Shown here in pieces: positions 37,764 to 46,620 of a stretch of 64,000 bases of DNA (the stretch's first letter is position 1; the number at the start of each line of letters is the position of its first letter). This DNA is from Symbiodinium natans (lineage: Eukaryota > Sar > Dinophyceae > Suessiales > Symbiodiniaceae). Below the pieces are notes generated by a model. That model saw only the letters and a program-made list of their open reading frames with translations, did no database searches and was not told the origin of the DNA. The translations under genes were made by a program, and so were the position numbers. The DNA lies in the NCBI GenBank assembly GCA_905221605.1, contig CAJNDS010000722.1, forward strand, positions 16,914 through 80,913, written 5' to 3'.

Positions 37764-38089
37764 CGCACACACCCATTACAGTGCATTGGTCATACGTCCC
37801 TCGCGTCGGCAACAAAGTCGCTGATCACCTGGCAGGACTCCGCTACAAAGCACCCCTTCATGAAGATGTCTTCTTTGACTCGGGTGAGGGTCAGCCTTAT
37901 ATGCAAATAAACACTGAGTGCTTTCCGCCTATTCTGTTGCCTTCCAAGCAATGGCACCTGCAAGCTATACAGGATTTGCATTCCGGAGAGCTGAAACTAT
38001 TTTTCTTGAAGCCCCCCCCCACTCTGGAATCCGGAACTACTTTTGCGGTTTTGGCTCTACAATCGGATCAAGCCTCCCCCCAAGCTTGA
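37730..38089 (+). pseudogene. RNase H-like domain, C-terminal part, with linker to polymerase ORF
   Basis: Frame +2 relative to the previous entry. VHWSYVPRVGNKVADHLAGL fits the final RNase H strand and helix, with the last catalytic Asp in the KVADHLA motif. The rest (to a stop at 38089) is a linker with no known motif, ending at a C-homopolymer-rich stretch (about 38008-38090), where a further frame change leads into the polymerase-like ORF at 38043. Frame changes at both ends indicate decay, sequencing error in homopolymers, or short introns. Confidence 0.5.
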
Positions 38090-39065
38090 TACAACGTGGC
38101 CAGGGCTGGTCCAGTATCAAAGGCCATCTTTGCACCCACAGGGTAGATATTATGCCATACGGCACTGGCAAACGAGTAAAAGGCTAACATGTTTCTTGGC
38201 CATCGGACCGAACGCAATTGAAATCGACATGAAAGGTGCGCATTATACGCTTTTGCGCCTCCTTACATGTCACAGCCCTACTCACCCACCCCTCCCAACG
38301 TTGCTTGAAGCCAGGGAGCTATTTAGTAGTCACCTTGCACGCGCGCCCAAAGCACAAACAGTGCAAACCAAGCACTTGTTGCAAAGAGCAGTTGGAATGG
38401 ACAGCAATGCTTTCCTTCGGCATGTTTATGAAGGTAGTATTGCTGCTTATGCCATCCCCCCTGCCTTGGCAAGTTTTCTTGCACATTTGGTGCAGGCTAA
38501 AGCTACCCTCCAGGTTATGATCCAGCAAGGAATCCCTTTTTACCAACCGGATGCAAGGGTCAACAACAGGAATTGGGCAACTTTTGCACTTGAAGCTGCG
38601 GAAAGCTTCGTAATGCGAAAAGGGCTCGCTGCAATGCTCCCGTACTGCGCAGGCACAGTGCTTTGGGTACATGACGGGGTGTACGTCAAAAATAGAAACG
38701 CAGTTTCGCCCTTCATCGAAGGGGCTACTGAAGCGTTGGTTCAGCTCATCCAGGTGGGGCAGCACTGTCATCCACAGGTCACACCTAACCAGGAATTTGC
38801 TAACCTACAAGATGTCTTTGCTATTACCACCACGAAGAGTGAATTTAATGCGGCAGTTGATGCGTTAAACGCTGCGGGTATCGCGTGTCATAGCCCTGCT
38901 CTCCCAAAGCGCCCAAAGGCAACCACCAACAGGGTGTCCAAGCGCCTTATCCTGGAAGTTCAGGATATACTAGAGGTCGAGAGGCAAAGAGACGATAAAA
39001 GGAGACGCGTTGATGTTACAGCTGTTCCGCGTAGGGGATTGTGGGTAACACCCCCCTCGTTGTGA
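38043..39065 (+). CDS. Polymerase-like protein (divergent family A / TV-Pol-like palm), tentative
   Basis: A 340-codon ORF. Residues 34-40 (GRYYAIR) and 59-68 (IEIDMKGAHY) resemble the pre-motif and motif A of transposon-viral polymerases, in which an Asp is followed by an AH pair. Residues 177-190 (NWATFALEAAESFV) look like the helix before motif C, and 206-215 (VLWVHDGVYV) like motif C, with HDG where family A polymerases have HDE. The C-terminal 60 residues are basic. From established knowledge, TV-Pol and family A enzymes make DNA in plasmid-, polinton- and virus-like elements. The assignment is inference from motif spacing only. Upstream RNase H remnants suggest one longer original protein. 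The start codon is uncertain because the frame may continue from 37730. Confidence 0.45.
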   Translation: MRFWLYNRIKPPPKLDTTWPGLVQYQRPSLHPQGRYYAIRHWQTSKRLTCFLAIGPNAIEIDMKGAHYTLLRLLTCHSPTHPPLPTLLEARELFSSHLARAPKAQTVQTKHLLQRAVGMDSNAFLRHVYEGSIAAYAIPPALASFLAHLVQAKATLQVMIQQGIPFYQPDARVNNRNWATFALEAAESFVMRKGLAAMLPYCAGTVLWVHDGVYVKNRNAVSPFIEGATEALVQLIQVGQHCHPQVTPNQEFANLQDVFAITTTKSEFNAAVDALNAAGIACHSPALPKRPKATTNRVSKRLILEVQDILEVERQRDDKRRRVDVTAVPRRGLWVTPPSL

Positions 39066-39133
39066 TGCGTGTAGTCCCCATTTCAACCACCCTCCCTCTT
39101 TCGTGATGGCGGCACCTTTGGCTCAGACCAGTT

Positions 39134-39739
39134 GTGAACGCCCGGGCACAACCAAACATGCTGGCCGCCACACGCTGCCTCCTGGCTTGGCGTTACCATG
39201 AAGCCATTGGTAGTCATTCCAGCACAGCTGACTTCGAACTCACAGTTCTCCCTGCTGCAGCGGGAGCGATCCTCGTGGCTCTCTTAGAGGAAAGCAAGTC
39301 GAACGAAGCCCTTTCCCCGTACCATAAGGATCGTTTATATCGAGGCGTCTCCTTTGGTAATCCACTGATCATTCACGAGATTGTCGAAGATCTGGATGAG
39401 GAAAAACTCCTACTTGCATGGACTCTCATTGAAGTCATTGCAAGGCTGGACGCTGCCACTCAACCTCGCGCTACCGTGTCAATGCTATGGAAAATAAGTG
39501 CACCAAATCTCCGTGCCATCTCGTGCGTTGGAGAACGTGCGCTTGCCCAATCACTTTCGGAGCACTTTTCTTTGACCCCCAAGTGGTCTTCACGAGTTGT
39601 CGGGGCTTTAATCGGGCACAAAACTGGATGGGGTAGGGTAGAGGCATTGCTCCAGGTCTTAACGCCAAGAGCAACAGTCATTGCCCGTGAACTGTGTGAG
39701 TGTGAACAATTCCCCTATCACTTCTTTTGGCCGTGGTAG
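39134..39739 (+). CDS. Leucine-rich hypothetical protein (family Y, copy 1)
   Basis: A 201-codon ORF starting 69 bp after the polymerase-like stop, same strand. Predicted mostly helical and soluble. The segment PLIIHEIVEDLDEEKLLLAW resembles PIYLIKAHLEQHLLLAW in the ORF at 44257, so the two may be paralogues. No domain is recognised. The 39070-39133 spacer contains ggcacctttggctcag, a weak match to the end of the dinoflagellate spliced leader that I do not regard as significant. Confidence 0.45.
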   Translation: MNARAQPNMLAATRCLLAWRYHEAIGSHSSTADFELTVLPAAAGAILVALLEESKSNEALSPYHKDRLYRGVSFGNPLIIHEIVEDLDEEKLLLAWTLIEVIARLDAATQPRATVSMLWKISAPNLRAISCVGERALAQSLSEHFSLTPKWSSRVVGALIGHKTGWGRVEALLQVLTPRATVIARELCECEQFPYHFFWPW

Positions 39740-40086
39740 TCATACCTTGTTTCTTCTCACACAATAGATCCAGAGCCACGTTATTGGCTTTAATGCCCCT
39801 GGCTGGACCCACCTCACTTTGGCCATCTGTTCGCAGACAGTGGAGCTATGTGCCAATGTGTCCACTGAGTGAGGGTGTGGTTGCCCCTTGTACTTTGTGC
39901 TCGGTGGGCTTTATTGCCGCTTATGGTACTCGTACCTTTACGTGCTCCTCTGTTATTTGCTTCGTTGTTTGATCACTGCTAACATTGTGATCACCTACCC
40001 CTCCCCATCCGAATATAGTTGGCACATGCGTGACAGTTATTTTGCTCAAGCGCTCGTTATGGGAGCACTGACCCTTAACCCGCGCA

Positions 40087-40488
40087 ATGGCCTTCTGTCT
40101 GGATTTGGCGCCGGATCATCTTAGGAAGATTCTTGGCTCTTCCATCCATACTTCGCCCTGCCTCTTCTCGTATGACAACAAATTCTGCACCGTGGAGTCC
40201 AGTATCGCCTTTTGCATTATGCAGCTGGCTGGCACGGTCTCCATTCGTGCACACTTGGATGCCGATGTAAAGTCCTCCGAATTGGTTGGGGCTGCTCTCC
40301 AGCTTATCCACCGCTGTTGGTCCAAGGGACTTGCCCTCCAGTTAAGGGAGATAGATGGATGCGGATGCCTTGAGTGGCAGCAATGGGGGTTGCAAACTCT
40401 GCGCGCTATGGGTTCAGTGAGTGTGGCGTGGCATAATGTACTTGCTGGCCACATCGGGCAGGCGTATATAAAATTGCGCTCCCGGTAA
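40087..40488 (+). pseudogene. Orphan gene X, copy 1, N-terminal half
   Basis: A 133-codon ORF that matches the first third of the ORF at 41585: CLDLAPDHLRKILG with SLDLSPVALTLVLG, then similar Trp-, His- and Leu-rich segments (LEWQQWGLQTLRAMGSVSVA with FHWHMLHWCQLAIQSVACLA). The stop at 40488 separates it from the rest of the copy, which continues in other frames to 41439. Function unknown. The stop and later frameshift make this the broken copy of a tandem pair. Confidence 0.5.
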
Positions 40489-40490
40489 CA

Positions 40491-41439
40491 TTGCATGCAT
40501 CTTGCAGAATTGCCACTACCACCCTGGGCAGCTACGAGGTGTTTTTTCTTCGGTTGAGCTCGCTGTCCTGTCTGCCTGTTTTCCGTCTTCATGCACCTCT
40601 TCTCGCATACCAAAGGTCACCTCCCACCCTGCTTGCTCGTGCCACCCACCATGGTTTTTGGCCTGGCGTTCTTAAACGCCCCTCTGGGCCCCTCCCAGCC
40701 GAGAATGGCGCCGGTGCGCCACGAGTGCAAGAGTACCAGTTCACCACCCAAACGGCCTGCGCCTTTCACGAACAGGGTCTTGGTGCGACCTGTGCTTTCG
40801 TTGGCCAAATCGCCACCTTCGTCCTCGTTGAAGTTGGACTCGAGTTTGGATGTATGCTCAAGTACACCATGTGTTGCTCACCCTACACGCACGGAGAGTG
40901 GTACCTCCTCGACTCTACCCAACTGCGCTGAACTTCTTCCGCTCCTCCTGGAAAACATGGCCTTCCGACTTGATCTCAATCTGGTGCAAATCCAAGTAGT
41001 TGTCCAGGGACTGACTTTTGCTGTCCCTCTAGTCAGCTTTCTTGTTGATTGGCCTGTTGGCACGGTCTTTATTGCTGTTGCCTTCCCCTCCTTTGAGCAC
41101 ATGGTAGAGGCGCATCCGGTCCTGGTAGGGTCTTACTTTAGTAGGCGCCTCTGTATTGTCAATCCGCCTGATGGGATGCTCCCTCTCAATCTCACAATCG
41201 ATCCAATGCTGCCGGTCCTAATGCTGCAAATACTAATTGTGCAACACATGCGGCAACGGAGTGGTTACCTTGAAAGTCGGGCTTTCGTACTTTGCGATGA
41301 ACAGGGCTTTGTTGCGGACACGTGCACCAAAATCCAAACAGCGTTCCATGAGGATGCGAGGGTGCTTCTTAAGTACAAGTGCCTCACCTTCGAAGGTCAC
41401 CTGTTTAGATTGGTCTCCGCCTCCCACAGCCTACTTTGA
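40491..41439 (+). pseudogene. Orphan gene X, copy 1, C-terminal half (frameshifted)
   Basis: From 40491 one frame reads to a stop at 40931 (ending MCCSPYTHGEWYLLDSTQLR). The neighbouring frame (40591-41439) continues in register with LLPLLLENMAFRLDLNLVQI and LVDWPVGTVFIAVAF, then MRQRSGYLESRAFVLCDEQG. Both parts align with the C-terminal half of the ORF at 41585, so one frameshift near 40925 breaks a single gene. In copy 2 the equivalent segments are LVDWPVGTPF and MRERSGHLECRSFVLADSQG. No known family. Confidence 0.55.
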
Positions 41440-41584
41440 TGCTAGGACGGCTGGCTTTGCTGCATTGGTAACGCCTTCTTGCCGCCTTTTGGCTCACACT
41501 AGCGTAGTAGTGCTTTGGCTCATGGGAGTCTGAGGCTGCCCCGCGACGTCACTTTCCTGCCGCCACACTATACGACTCGTTGCC

Positions 41585-43003
41585 TTGCGGCCCAACTTGA
41601 GCATGTCAACAGAGGAAGATTGCCTTGACAGCGACCCAAGGCAGCTTGAGTACGCCCGTACTCTTGCTCTGCCGCAAGCTCTGTCCTTGGATTTGTCCCC
41701 GGTGGCCTTGACGCTGGTCCTAGGCAATGACCCTCTAATTCCTCTTTGCGGAGGTGGAGAGGACCCTGTGCAAAGACTGACATCGTCAGTCGCGCAACGC
41801 CTTCTTGTGGATCTCTGCAACATCAAGGTTGTTCTTGCCCTGCCATTGCAGAGTGTTCATGGCACTGAAAATGCCGCTGATGCCTTCCAGGCTTGGCTTA
41901 GTTGGAGCATAAGACAAGAAATAAAGATCGGCCAGGTCTCGGGCGGCTTAGACTTTCATTGGCACATGCTTCATTGGTGCCAATTGGCTATCCAGTCTGT
42001 GGCCTGTCTTGCATCAGTTAATTCGCACTGGTTCCGACTTCTCTTGGAAGGTCTGAGGGGAATGCCCTTCTTTGCGATTCCCACGGGGGAACACGCCGGA
42101 GCGTTCTTTGGAGTCACGCCTCTTGACGAATGCACTTACGACGTCCATGCAGTTGGAGACTTCCCACTCGCGAGCCTCCGCTTCCTCCGACTGCGTTCAC
42201 CGTTTACAGCTGACTTTGCCAATCAAACTCCTGCAAGGCAGCTCCTGGGCGGGCGACTTGCTCATGAGCATCATTGGCCTGCCCAAATGGATTCTCCTCA
42301 CCCGCAGGCAGAGGGCCACTGTGGCAGTCTATGGCCTCGCACACAGTCCACCTTGCAGCGTCACGTGCCTGCCCCTTGGTCAGTCCGTGAAGCAGCTTCT
42401 CGTTGTAGGGTAAGGTATGCTGGCCTTGTTGCCAATCTCACCCTTGTGCGCGTTACTCAACATCAAGGCTGTATGATTCAAATCGTTTGGTGCGTTGCCC
42501 CCTTTCGACAAGAAGCTCTTGAAGGGGATACTCTCCAACTTACCACTCAACTTTTCCCTGCCTTATGTGCTTTGTGCCCGAACCGCCTGCAGCCAGATCT
42601 CCTTGGGGTCTTCGCTGTTTCGCAACTTAGTCACCTACCTGTCCCTCCGTGCTGTGCCCTGGTAGATTGGCCGGTGGGCACACCGTTCACTGTATATGCC
42701 TACAATGATCTCCTGGCTGTAAGGGCTGCGCATCCACCCGTCACTGTTGGCTGGCCGTCCTGGCACCTGCAGCTCCTCAACCCAAGCGATTGGAATGACC
42801 TACCTTGCCCTGTTTTGGCTTCTTGTAGCTGGCCTGTGTCCCTGTTGATGGTCAAATGCGTGCAAGCGATGAGAGAACGCAGTGGGCACCTCGAGTGTCG
42901 ATCTTTTGTCCTGGCCGACTCACAAGGGGCAGTTGCGAGTCCTGCGTCGGCAGTACTCCGAGCTTTTGCTCCGAATGCAAACATACTCCTGAAAATGCAG
43001 TAG
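41585..43003 (+). CDS. Orphan gene X, copy 2 (open, 472 aa)
   Basis: The longest plus-strand frame of the tandem pair, open for 472 codons. Paralogous to 40087-41439 along most of its length. The most conserved block is near the C-terminus: LVDWPVGT followed after about 70 residues by MRERSGHLECRSFVLADSQG. Between about 42230 and 42410 a neighbouring frame (LLMSIIGLPKWILL, then ATVAVYGLAHSPP) looks more protein-like than the annotated one and better matches copy 1, so two compensating frameshifts or a short intron may be present. No membrane segment or catalytic motif is recognised. Intergenic distance to copy 1 is 145 bp. Confidence 0.55.
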   Translation: MRPNLSMSTEEDCLDSDPRQLEYARTLALPQALSLDLSPVALTLVLGNDPLIPLCGGGEDPVQRLTSSVAQRLLVDLCNIKVVLALPLQSVHGTENAADAFQAWLSWSIRQEIKIGQVSGGLDFHWHMLHWCQLAIQSVACLASVNSHWFRLLLEGLRGMPFFAIPTGEHAGAFFGVTPLDECTYDVHAVGDFPLASLRFLRLRSPFTADFANQTPARQLLGGRLAHEHHWPAQMDSPHPQAEGHCGSLWPRTQSTLQRHVPAPWSVREAASRCRVRYAGLVANLTLVRVTQHQGCMIQIVWCVAPFRQEALEGDTLQLTTQLFPALCALCPNRLQPDLLGVFAVSQLSHLPVPPCCALVDWPVGTPFTVYAYNDLLAVRAAHPPVTVGWPSWHLQLLNPSDWNDLPCPVLASCSWPVSLLMVKCVQAMRERSGHLECRSFVLADSQGAVASPASAVLRAFAPNANILLKMQ

Positions 43004-43200
43004 GGACCCCGCCCCTTCACTAATGCTTGGCCTTGGAAGCATGAGGGTCTCGTTCTCCAGTTTCACACTGCTTTCGCGGTTTTGCATTCTAGGGAATGTG
43101 TTGGCGGGACTTTTTCATGGGTGCTGTGCAGTGCTGGCTCAGGTCAACTCTGTAGATCCGAGGTAGTCCACCGCCTTCCCCTCAGGAAGGCATCACTGAC

Positions 43201-43821
43201 ATGGTTGAGGCATCCAGCCCTCAAATCCATATGGAACGTCTTGCTCCGCTGCTTGTGATTGTCTCGCAGTTGAGCCCTACGTCGGCCTACTGTAGGCCCG
43301 CCTCCAGGCACAGCGATAGACACCTTCACGACTGCCCATTGGATGCATTGCGTTGTATCCTCTTTGATGCGTGCACTGTGTGCTTGAGCCTGTGGTTAAT
43401 TATAGAGCCGCGCGAAGGCCTCTCTGAGCCTCCACAAGTGTACCTCTGGCGGCAACAACAGTCGAATTGGGGTTGTTGTTATACTCGCCTCCCTCACGTC
43501 GCTCCTGGAGTCGAGAATTATAGGGTTGCCCTCCCGTCCCTGAGGGAAACCGCGAGAGTGGCTGCTGTTTGTCGGCGCTGGGGAGGTATCATCGGGGCTT
43601 GGGCATCGCGCAGGCGTTTTGTGACATCGACGTCAACCTTCGCCAGTACACAGCGTGTTGTGCCCGTCGTGCGTGTGAACTGCACCCATTTCAAATTGCA
43701 GCTTCATGTTACGGAATTGATGGACTTGGGTGTCGCGCGAATGCGAAACAATGCTATACTCTTCCCCTCCTCTAGCCAGGCTAGGACCCCAGTCACTGGG
43801 CAAGTGGAGGAGGACGGTTGA
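43201..43821 (+). CDS. Hypothetical protein
   Basis: A 206-codon ORF between gene X copy 2 and the first palindrome, same strand as its neighbours. Mixed composition with several Cys and Trp residues (CTVCLSLWLIIEP; AAVCRRWGGIIGAW). No domain recognised. It ends 13 bp before the palindrome at 43834. Coding status rests only on length, strand and spacing consistent with the cluster. Confidence 0.35.
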   Translation: MVEASSPQIHMERLAPLLVIVSQLSPTSAYCRPASRHSDRHLHDCPLDALRCILFDACTVCLSLWLIIEPREGLSEPPQVYLWRQQQSNWGCCYTRLPHVAPGVENYRVALPSLRETARVAAVCRRWGGIIGAWASRRRFVTSTSTFASTQRVVPVVRVNCTHFKLQLHVTELMDLGVARMRNNAILFPSSSQARTPVTGQVEEDG

Positions 43822-43833
43822 GTTGCTCATGCC

Positions 43834-43858
43834 ACGTGAGTGCGCCCGCACTCACACG
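43834..43858. repeat. Perfect palindrome, copy 1
   Basis: Core GTGAGTGCGCCCGCACTCAC (43836-43855): two 9-bp arms around CC. Identical to 44065-44089 including flanking ac and acg. It lies just after the stop of the ORF at 43201. Could be a protein-binding or recombination site, or a structured RNA 3' element. Confidence 0.9.
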
Positions 43859-44064
43859 GCGGTGTAGGAACCTGCATCTCTTCTCAAGGCAGTAGATCCA
43901 TTTACGTTCTCTGTACAAGTTTGACGAGCAGTGACCCCTCACCGCAATTTCCGAGCAGGGGCTCGGTGAAGCGGCTCAGGAGCTCCCGTTCGGGTTGCTC
44001 CCTTGCTCCCGAGTATTACCTGCGGAGAATCTTGTGAGGGTGCGGGAGTGATTTGATGTTGGGT

Positions 44065-44089
44065 ACGTGAGTGCGCCCGCACTCACACG
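44065..44089. repeat. Perfect palindrome, copy 2
   Basis: Identical 25-base copy of 43834-43858 in the same orientation, 231 bp downstream. The DNA between them has no ORF of note. It precedes the ORF at 44257. Confidence 0.9.
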
Positions 44090-44256
44090 CCCTAGTCCCC
44101 CGCATGGATTGACAGTTTGTTCCTGTGGCTCATAGCCCTCTCAGCCGCGAACATAAAGGAGTGATGGTATTACCCGCTAACTTGCCCCCTTGTTCTGTGC
44201 CGCCAGGGCTCACAGGAGCAGGCGCCCGCTTGCCCTCCCCGAACTAACTGCCCGGC

Positions 44257-44940
44257 ATGGCTGCTTCGTTGGTCATTGGTGGCAGCCTTTACACTGCTGT
44301 CAATGGAGATGGCGACAGTGACTGGGAAAGATGCTACCCTTACGAACACCCGGAGATCTTTTCCAGCGAGCCCATCCTCGAAGGCCACGGCCACACTTGT
44401 AGTGCTGGCTGGATATCGCTCACCAAGCTCCTCGTACTGCAAGGAATCCGCGATGCCTCGGCAGCCCAAGGACGTCCTAATCAACGGACCCTCGCCATGG
44501 TTGCTGCGGCCGAACTCGCGCACTCTGTTGGAGGTCATCGTGCCTGGCTTGCACACCACCTTCGAGATCTTTCGCAGGATTTGAGGAACGAGCTTGCCCA
44601 GGAGTACGGGGCGTTACTGGCTATGTTCAGACGTCCGCCTGGACCACAGCAGAATGCCCTTTTAGCCTGGGCCAGGCCAATCATTGTGCATCGCCAGGAA
44701 GATTTTCCAATTTACCTCATAAAAGCGCATTTGGAGCAGCATCTTTTGCTTGCATGGCGTTTCACTGCCGATAAAGTCAATTTGCTTTTGCAAGCGGCTG
44801 TCCCCAATGATAATGCCGTCATTCTGGAGTGGGTAGCGTGCTTCCTCGATGAACGTATTGCTACCGACATTCTCGAGCATTTAGATGACGAGACCATGCA
44901 TCTGCTTGAGGACAATCGGCATTCGGATAGTGACATCTAA
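44257..44940 (+). CDS. Leucine-rich hypothetical protein (family Y, copy 2)
   Basis: A 227-codon ORF with an acidic N-terminus (DGDGDSDWERCYPYEHPE), a Gly/Ala-rich middle, and a helical C-terminal half with PIYLIKAHLEQHLLLAWRF and ILEHLDDETMHLLEDN. The C-terminal half resembles the ORF at 39134. No known domain. Upstream is a pyrimidine-rich stretch (cccccttgttctgtgccgccag) about 40 bp before the ATG, compatible with a trans-splice acceptor as used by dinoflagellates, which is inference. Confidence 0.5.
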   Translation: MAASLVIGGSLYTAVNGDGDSDWERCYPYEHPEIFSSEPILEGHGHTCSAGWISLTKLLVLQGIRDASAAQGRPNQRTLAMVAAAELAHSVGGHRAWLAHHLRDLSQDLRNELAQEYGALLAMFRRPPGPQQNALLAWARPIIVHRQEDFPIYLIKAHLEQHLLLAWRFTADKVNLLLQAAVPNDNAVILEWVACFLDERIATDILEHLDDETMHLLEDNRHSDSDI

Positions 44941-45118
44941 CGCTGACCTTGTGCGAATACGGAACAAACGACGGCCTAGTACATCGGTCGTTATCCATGG
45001 TCATGCGGCATTCCTGTAATGTCATGCTGTTGTCTTGACCGATTTGGAAAGTTGTAACCATTGATCATGTTATACTGCTGATGTAGTCTCCAACTGAAGG
45101 GAGCTGAGTCAGGGGAAG

Positions 45119-46108
45119 TTGGGAGCAAGCTTGTTGTTGTGTGACATTCTTTGCGCTGGACGGCACGGCTCTCAGGCAAGACTGCCCAGTCTTCCTCTAC
45201 CTTGCCCCATCAATTGGGTAGGCTGCCTCTTCTTCGCCATGGCATTGCAAGAGCCCCTTGGCCTGGAGAACCTGCAGCCTCCTCCATTGGTCGCCCCTCC
45301 GCTCGTAGCTGGGCGTGAAAACACCTGGATTACGGCGAGCCATGGCAGTTCAACCCTCCCCTTTGTTGTATCCCGGCCGAGTGCGGATGCAGGGGAAGCC
45401 AACTCGATAGTGCTTCTCCTCCCTGGTTGTGGACATTTCTATGTGGAGAATATGCACCCACTGCCTTGGCAAGGGGCCATCGAGTATCTGTGGAACAACC
45501 TGGCTTTCAAAAAGGCCGTCATTGCCTGCGCATGGCCTGTGGCGGGACAAGCAGGCTCACCGCCTGCCTGGATGCTGCCTGACGGTGCTGCCTGGACCAA
45601 GGCAGTGTATACAATGGAAATTCTACCGCTCCTACTGGCCGTCCAACGTGATGCGAGCCCTCGCATCTCCTTGCCCACATATCTCATGGGCCTTGGCTCT
45701 GGAGGAACCATCACCTACCAGATTGCAATTTCCGAGGCCCATGCGACCTTCCGGGCTTGTGTTTGCATGGGCCCCATTAGGCTGCCTTCTTTGCTGCCAG
45801 CCCCAACGGGCGGGGAGACACGAATTTTAGTCTATGGCGGACGAAAGGACGTAGAGACCTTTCAGCACCACCTTCGGATGTGCTACTCGGTGCGGGGCAA
45901 TCATCGCGTGCCTCCTGTCACAGAAGCCCTTTCCGAAGACTCACACTTTACCGCCTTCAAGGGCTACGGACGCACGCAGTACCCCTGGGCCCCCGGCCTC
46001 ACAATCCGCCAGGTGGTTATCGGCAAGGACCCGGAGCATGTGGTGTGGCCTGCATTGCTGAGCGATCCTGATTGGCTGCTGGCGGACCATATCGAGCTCC
46101 CGGAGTAG
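45119..46108 (+). CDS. Alpha/beta-hydrolase-like protein
   Basis: A 329-codon ORF; an internal ATG at 45239 gives 289 aa and is equally plausible, because the first 40 residues are Leu/Cys-rich and could be untranslated. Segments in order fit an alpha/beta-hydrolase: SIVLLLPGCGHFY (residues 96-108, strand and oxyanion loop), AVIACAWPVAG (133-143), YLMGLGSGGTITY (188-200, nucleophile elbow with Ser194), then RILVYGGRKDVETF (235-248, acid region). The elbow has Leu at the first position of the usual G-x-S-x-G, so activity is uncertain. The substrate cannot be told. At least three decayed partial copies lie downstream at 52.0-53.6 kb. This is the best-preserved ORF of the island. Confidence 0.55.
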   Translation: MGASLLLCDILCAGRHGSQARLPSLPLPCPINWVGCLFFAMALQEPLGLENLQPPPLVAPPLVAGRENTWITASHGSSTLPFVVSRPSADAGEANSIVLLLPGCGHFYVENMHPLPWQGAIEYLWNNLAFKKAVIACAWPVAGQAGSPPAWMLPDGAAWTKAVYTMEILPLLLAVQRDASPRISLPTYLMGLGSGGTITYQIAISEAHATFRACVCMGPIRLPSLLPAPTGGETRILVYGGRKDVETFQHHLRMCYSVRGNHRVPPVTEALSEDSHFTAFKGYGRTQYPWAPGLTIRQVVIGKDPEHVVWPALLSDPDWLLADHIELPE

Positions 46109-46620
46109 TCGTCGGGGCAGGGTAGAGAGTGCCTTCCTTTTTCCATTTTAATCGATTTATGCGCGCCGGCCCTTGTGTTGCCGCTACAAACAGACCAGCA
46201 ACCGAGGTACGCCTGCATTCTGGTGCTACTACTGTGCACGGACAAAGTAAAGGATGCCATCGTCTCCAGGTCATTGCTTTGTACATGCAGCACATTGCAG
46301 CCACAAGTAACAGCCACCTGCGATGACACGCTGCATCCCTTTTCAGGTTGCGCGTTGGATGTGCCCTGGCTCAAGCTAAGGGTGGCTGGCTGACTGAACG
46401 AGGAACCCATTGTGTAGAGGGTTGTAACGCTCCTGACTGGTTTTTTCTCGCCTTTCTGCTTCTTCTCTCCTGTGTGTTGTGCTTTTTGTTTGGTCCTCCC
46501 TTTCCTTGAGTCCCTCCCTAGTTTTTGTAAGGGCTTTCCAGGGATCTTGGTGTCTGGAGGTTGCCTCGTGGTTCTCCGCTGCCTGTGGGGTAGTCACATG
46601 AGTTTGGCCTGCCATGTTCG
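46109..46620. promoter_or_regulatory. Intergenic spacer with polypyrimidine tract
   Basis: About 510 bp without an ORF of note. Positions 46435-46530 are strongly T/C-rich (ttttttctcgcctttctgct, ctccctttccttgagtccct), ending about 90 bp upstream of the next ATG. Pyrimidine tracts before an AG are the usual context of spliced-leader addition in dinoflagellates, but the exact acceptor is not determinable here. Confidence 0.35.

Noticed and set aside
39105-39130. Relict spliced leader before the ORF at 39134 (cacctttggctcag)
   Set aside because: Partial match only, with gaps; could be chance.
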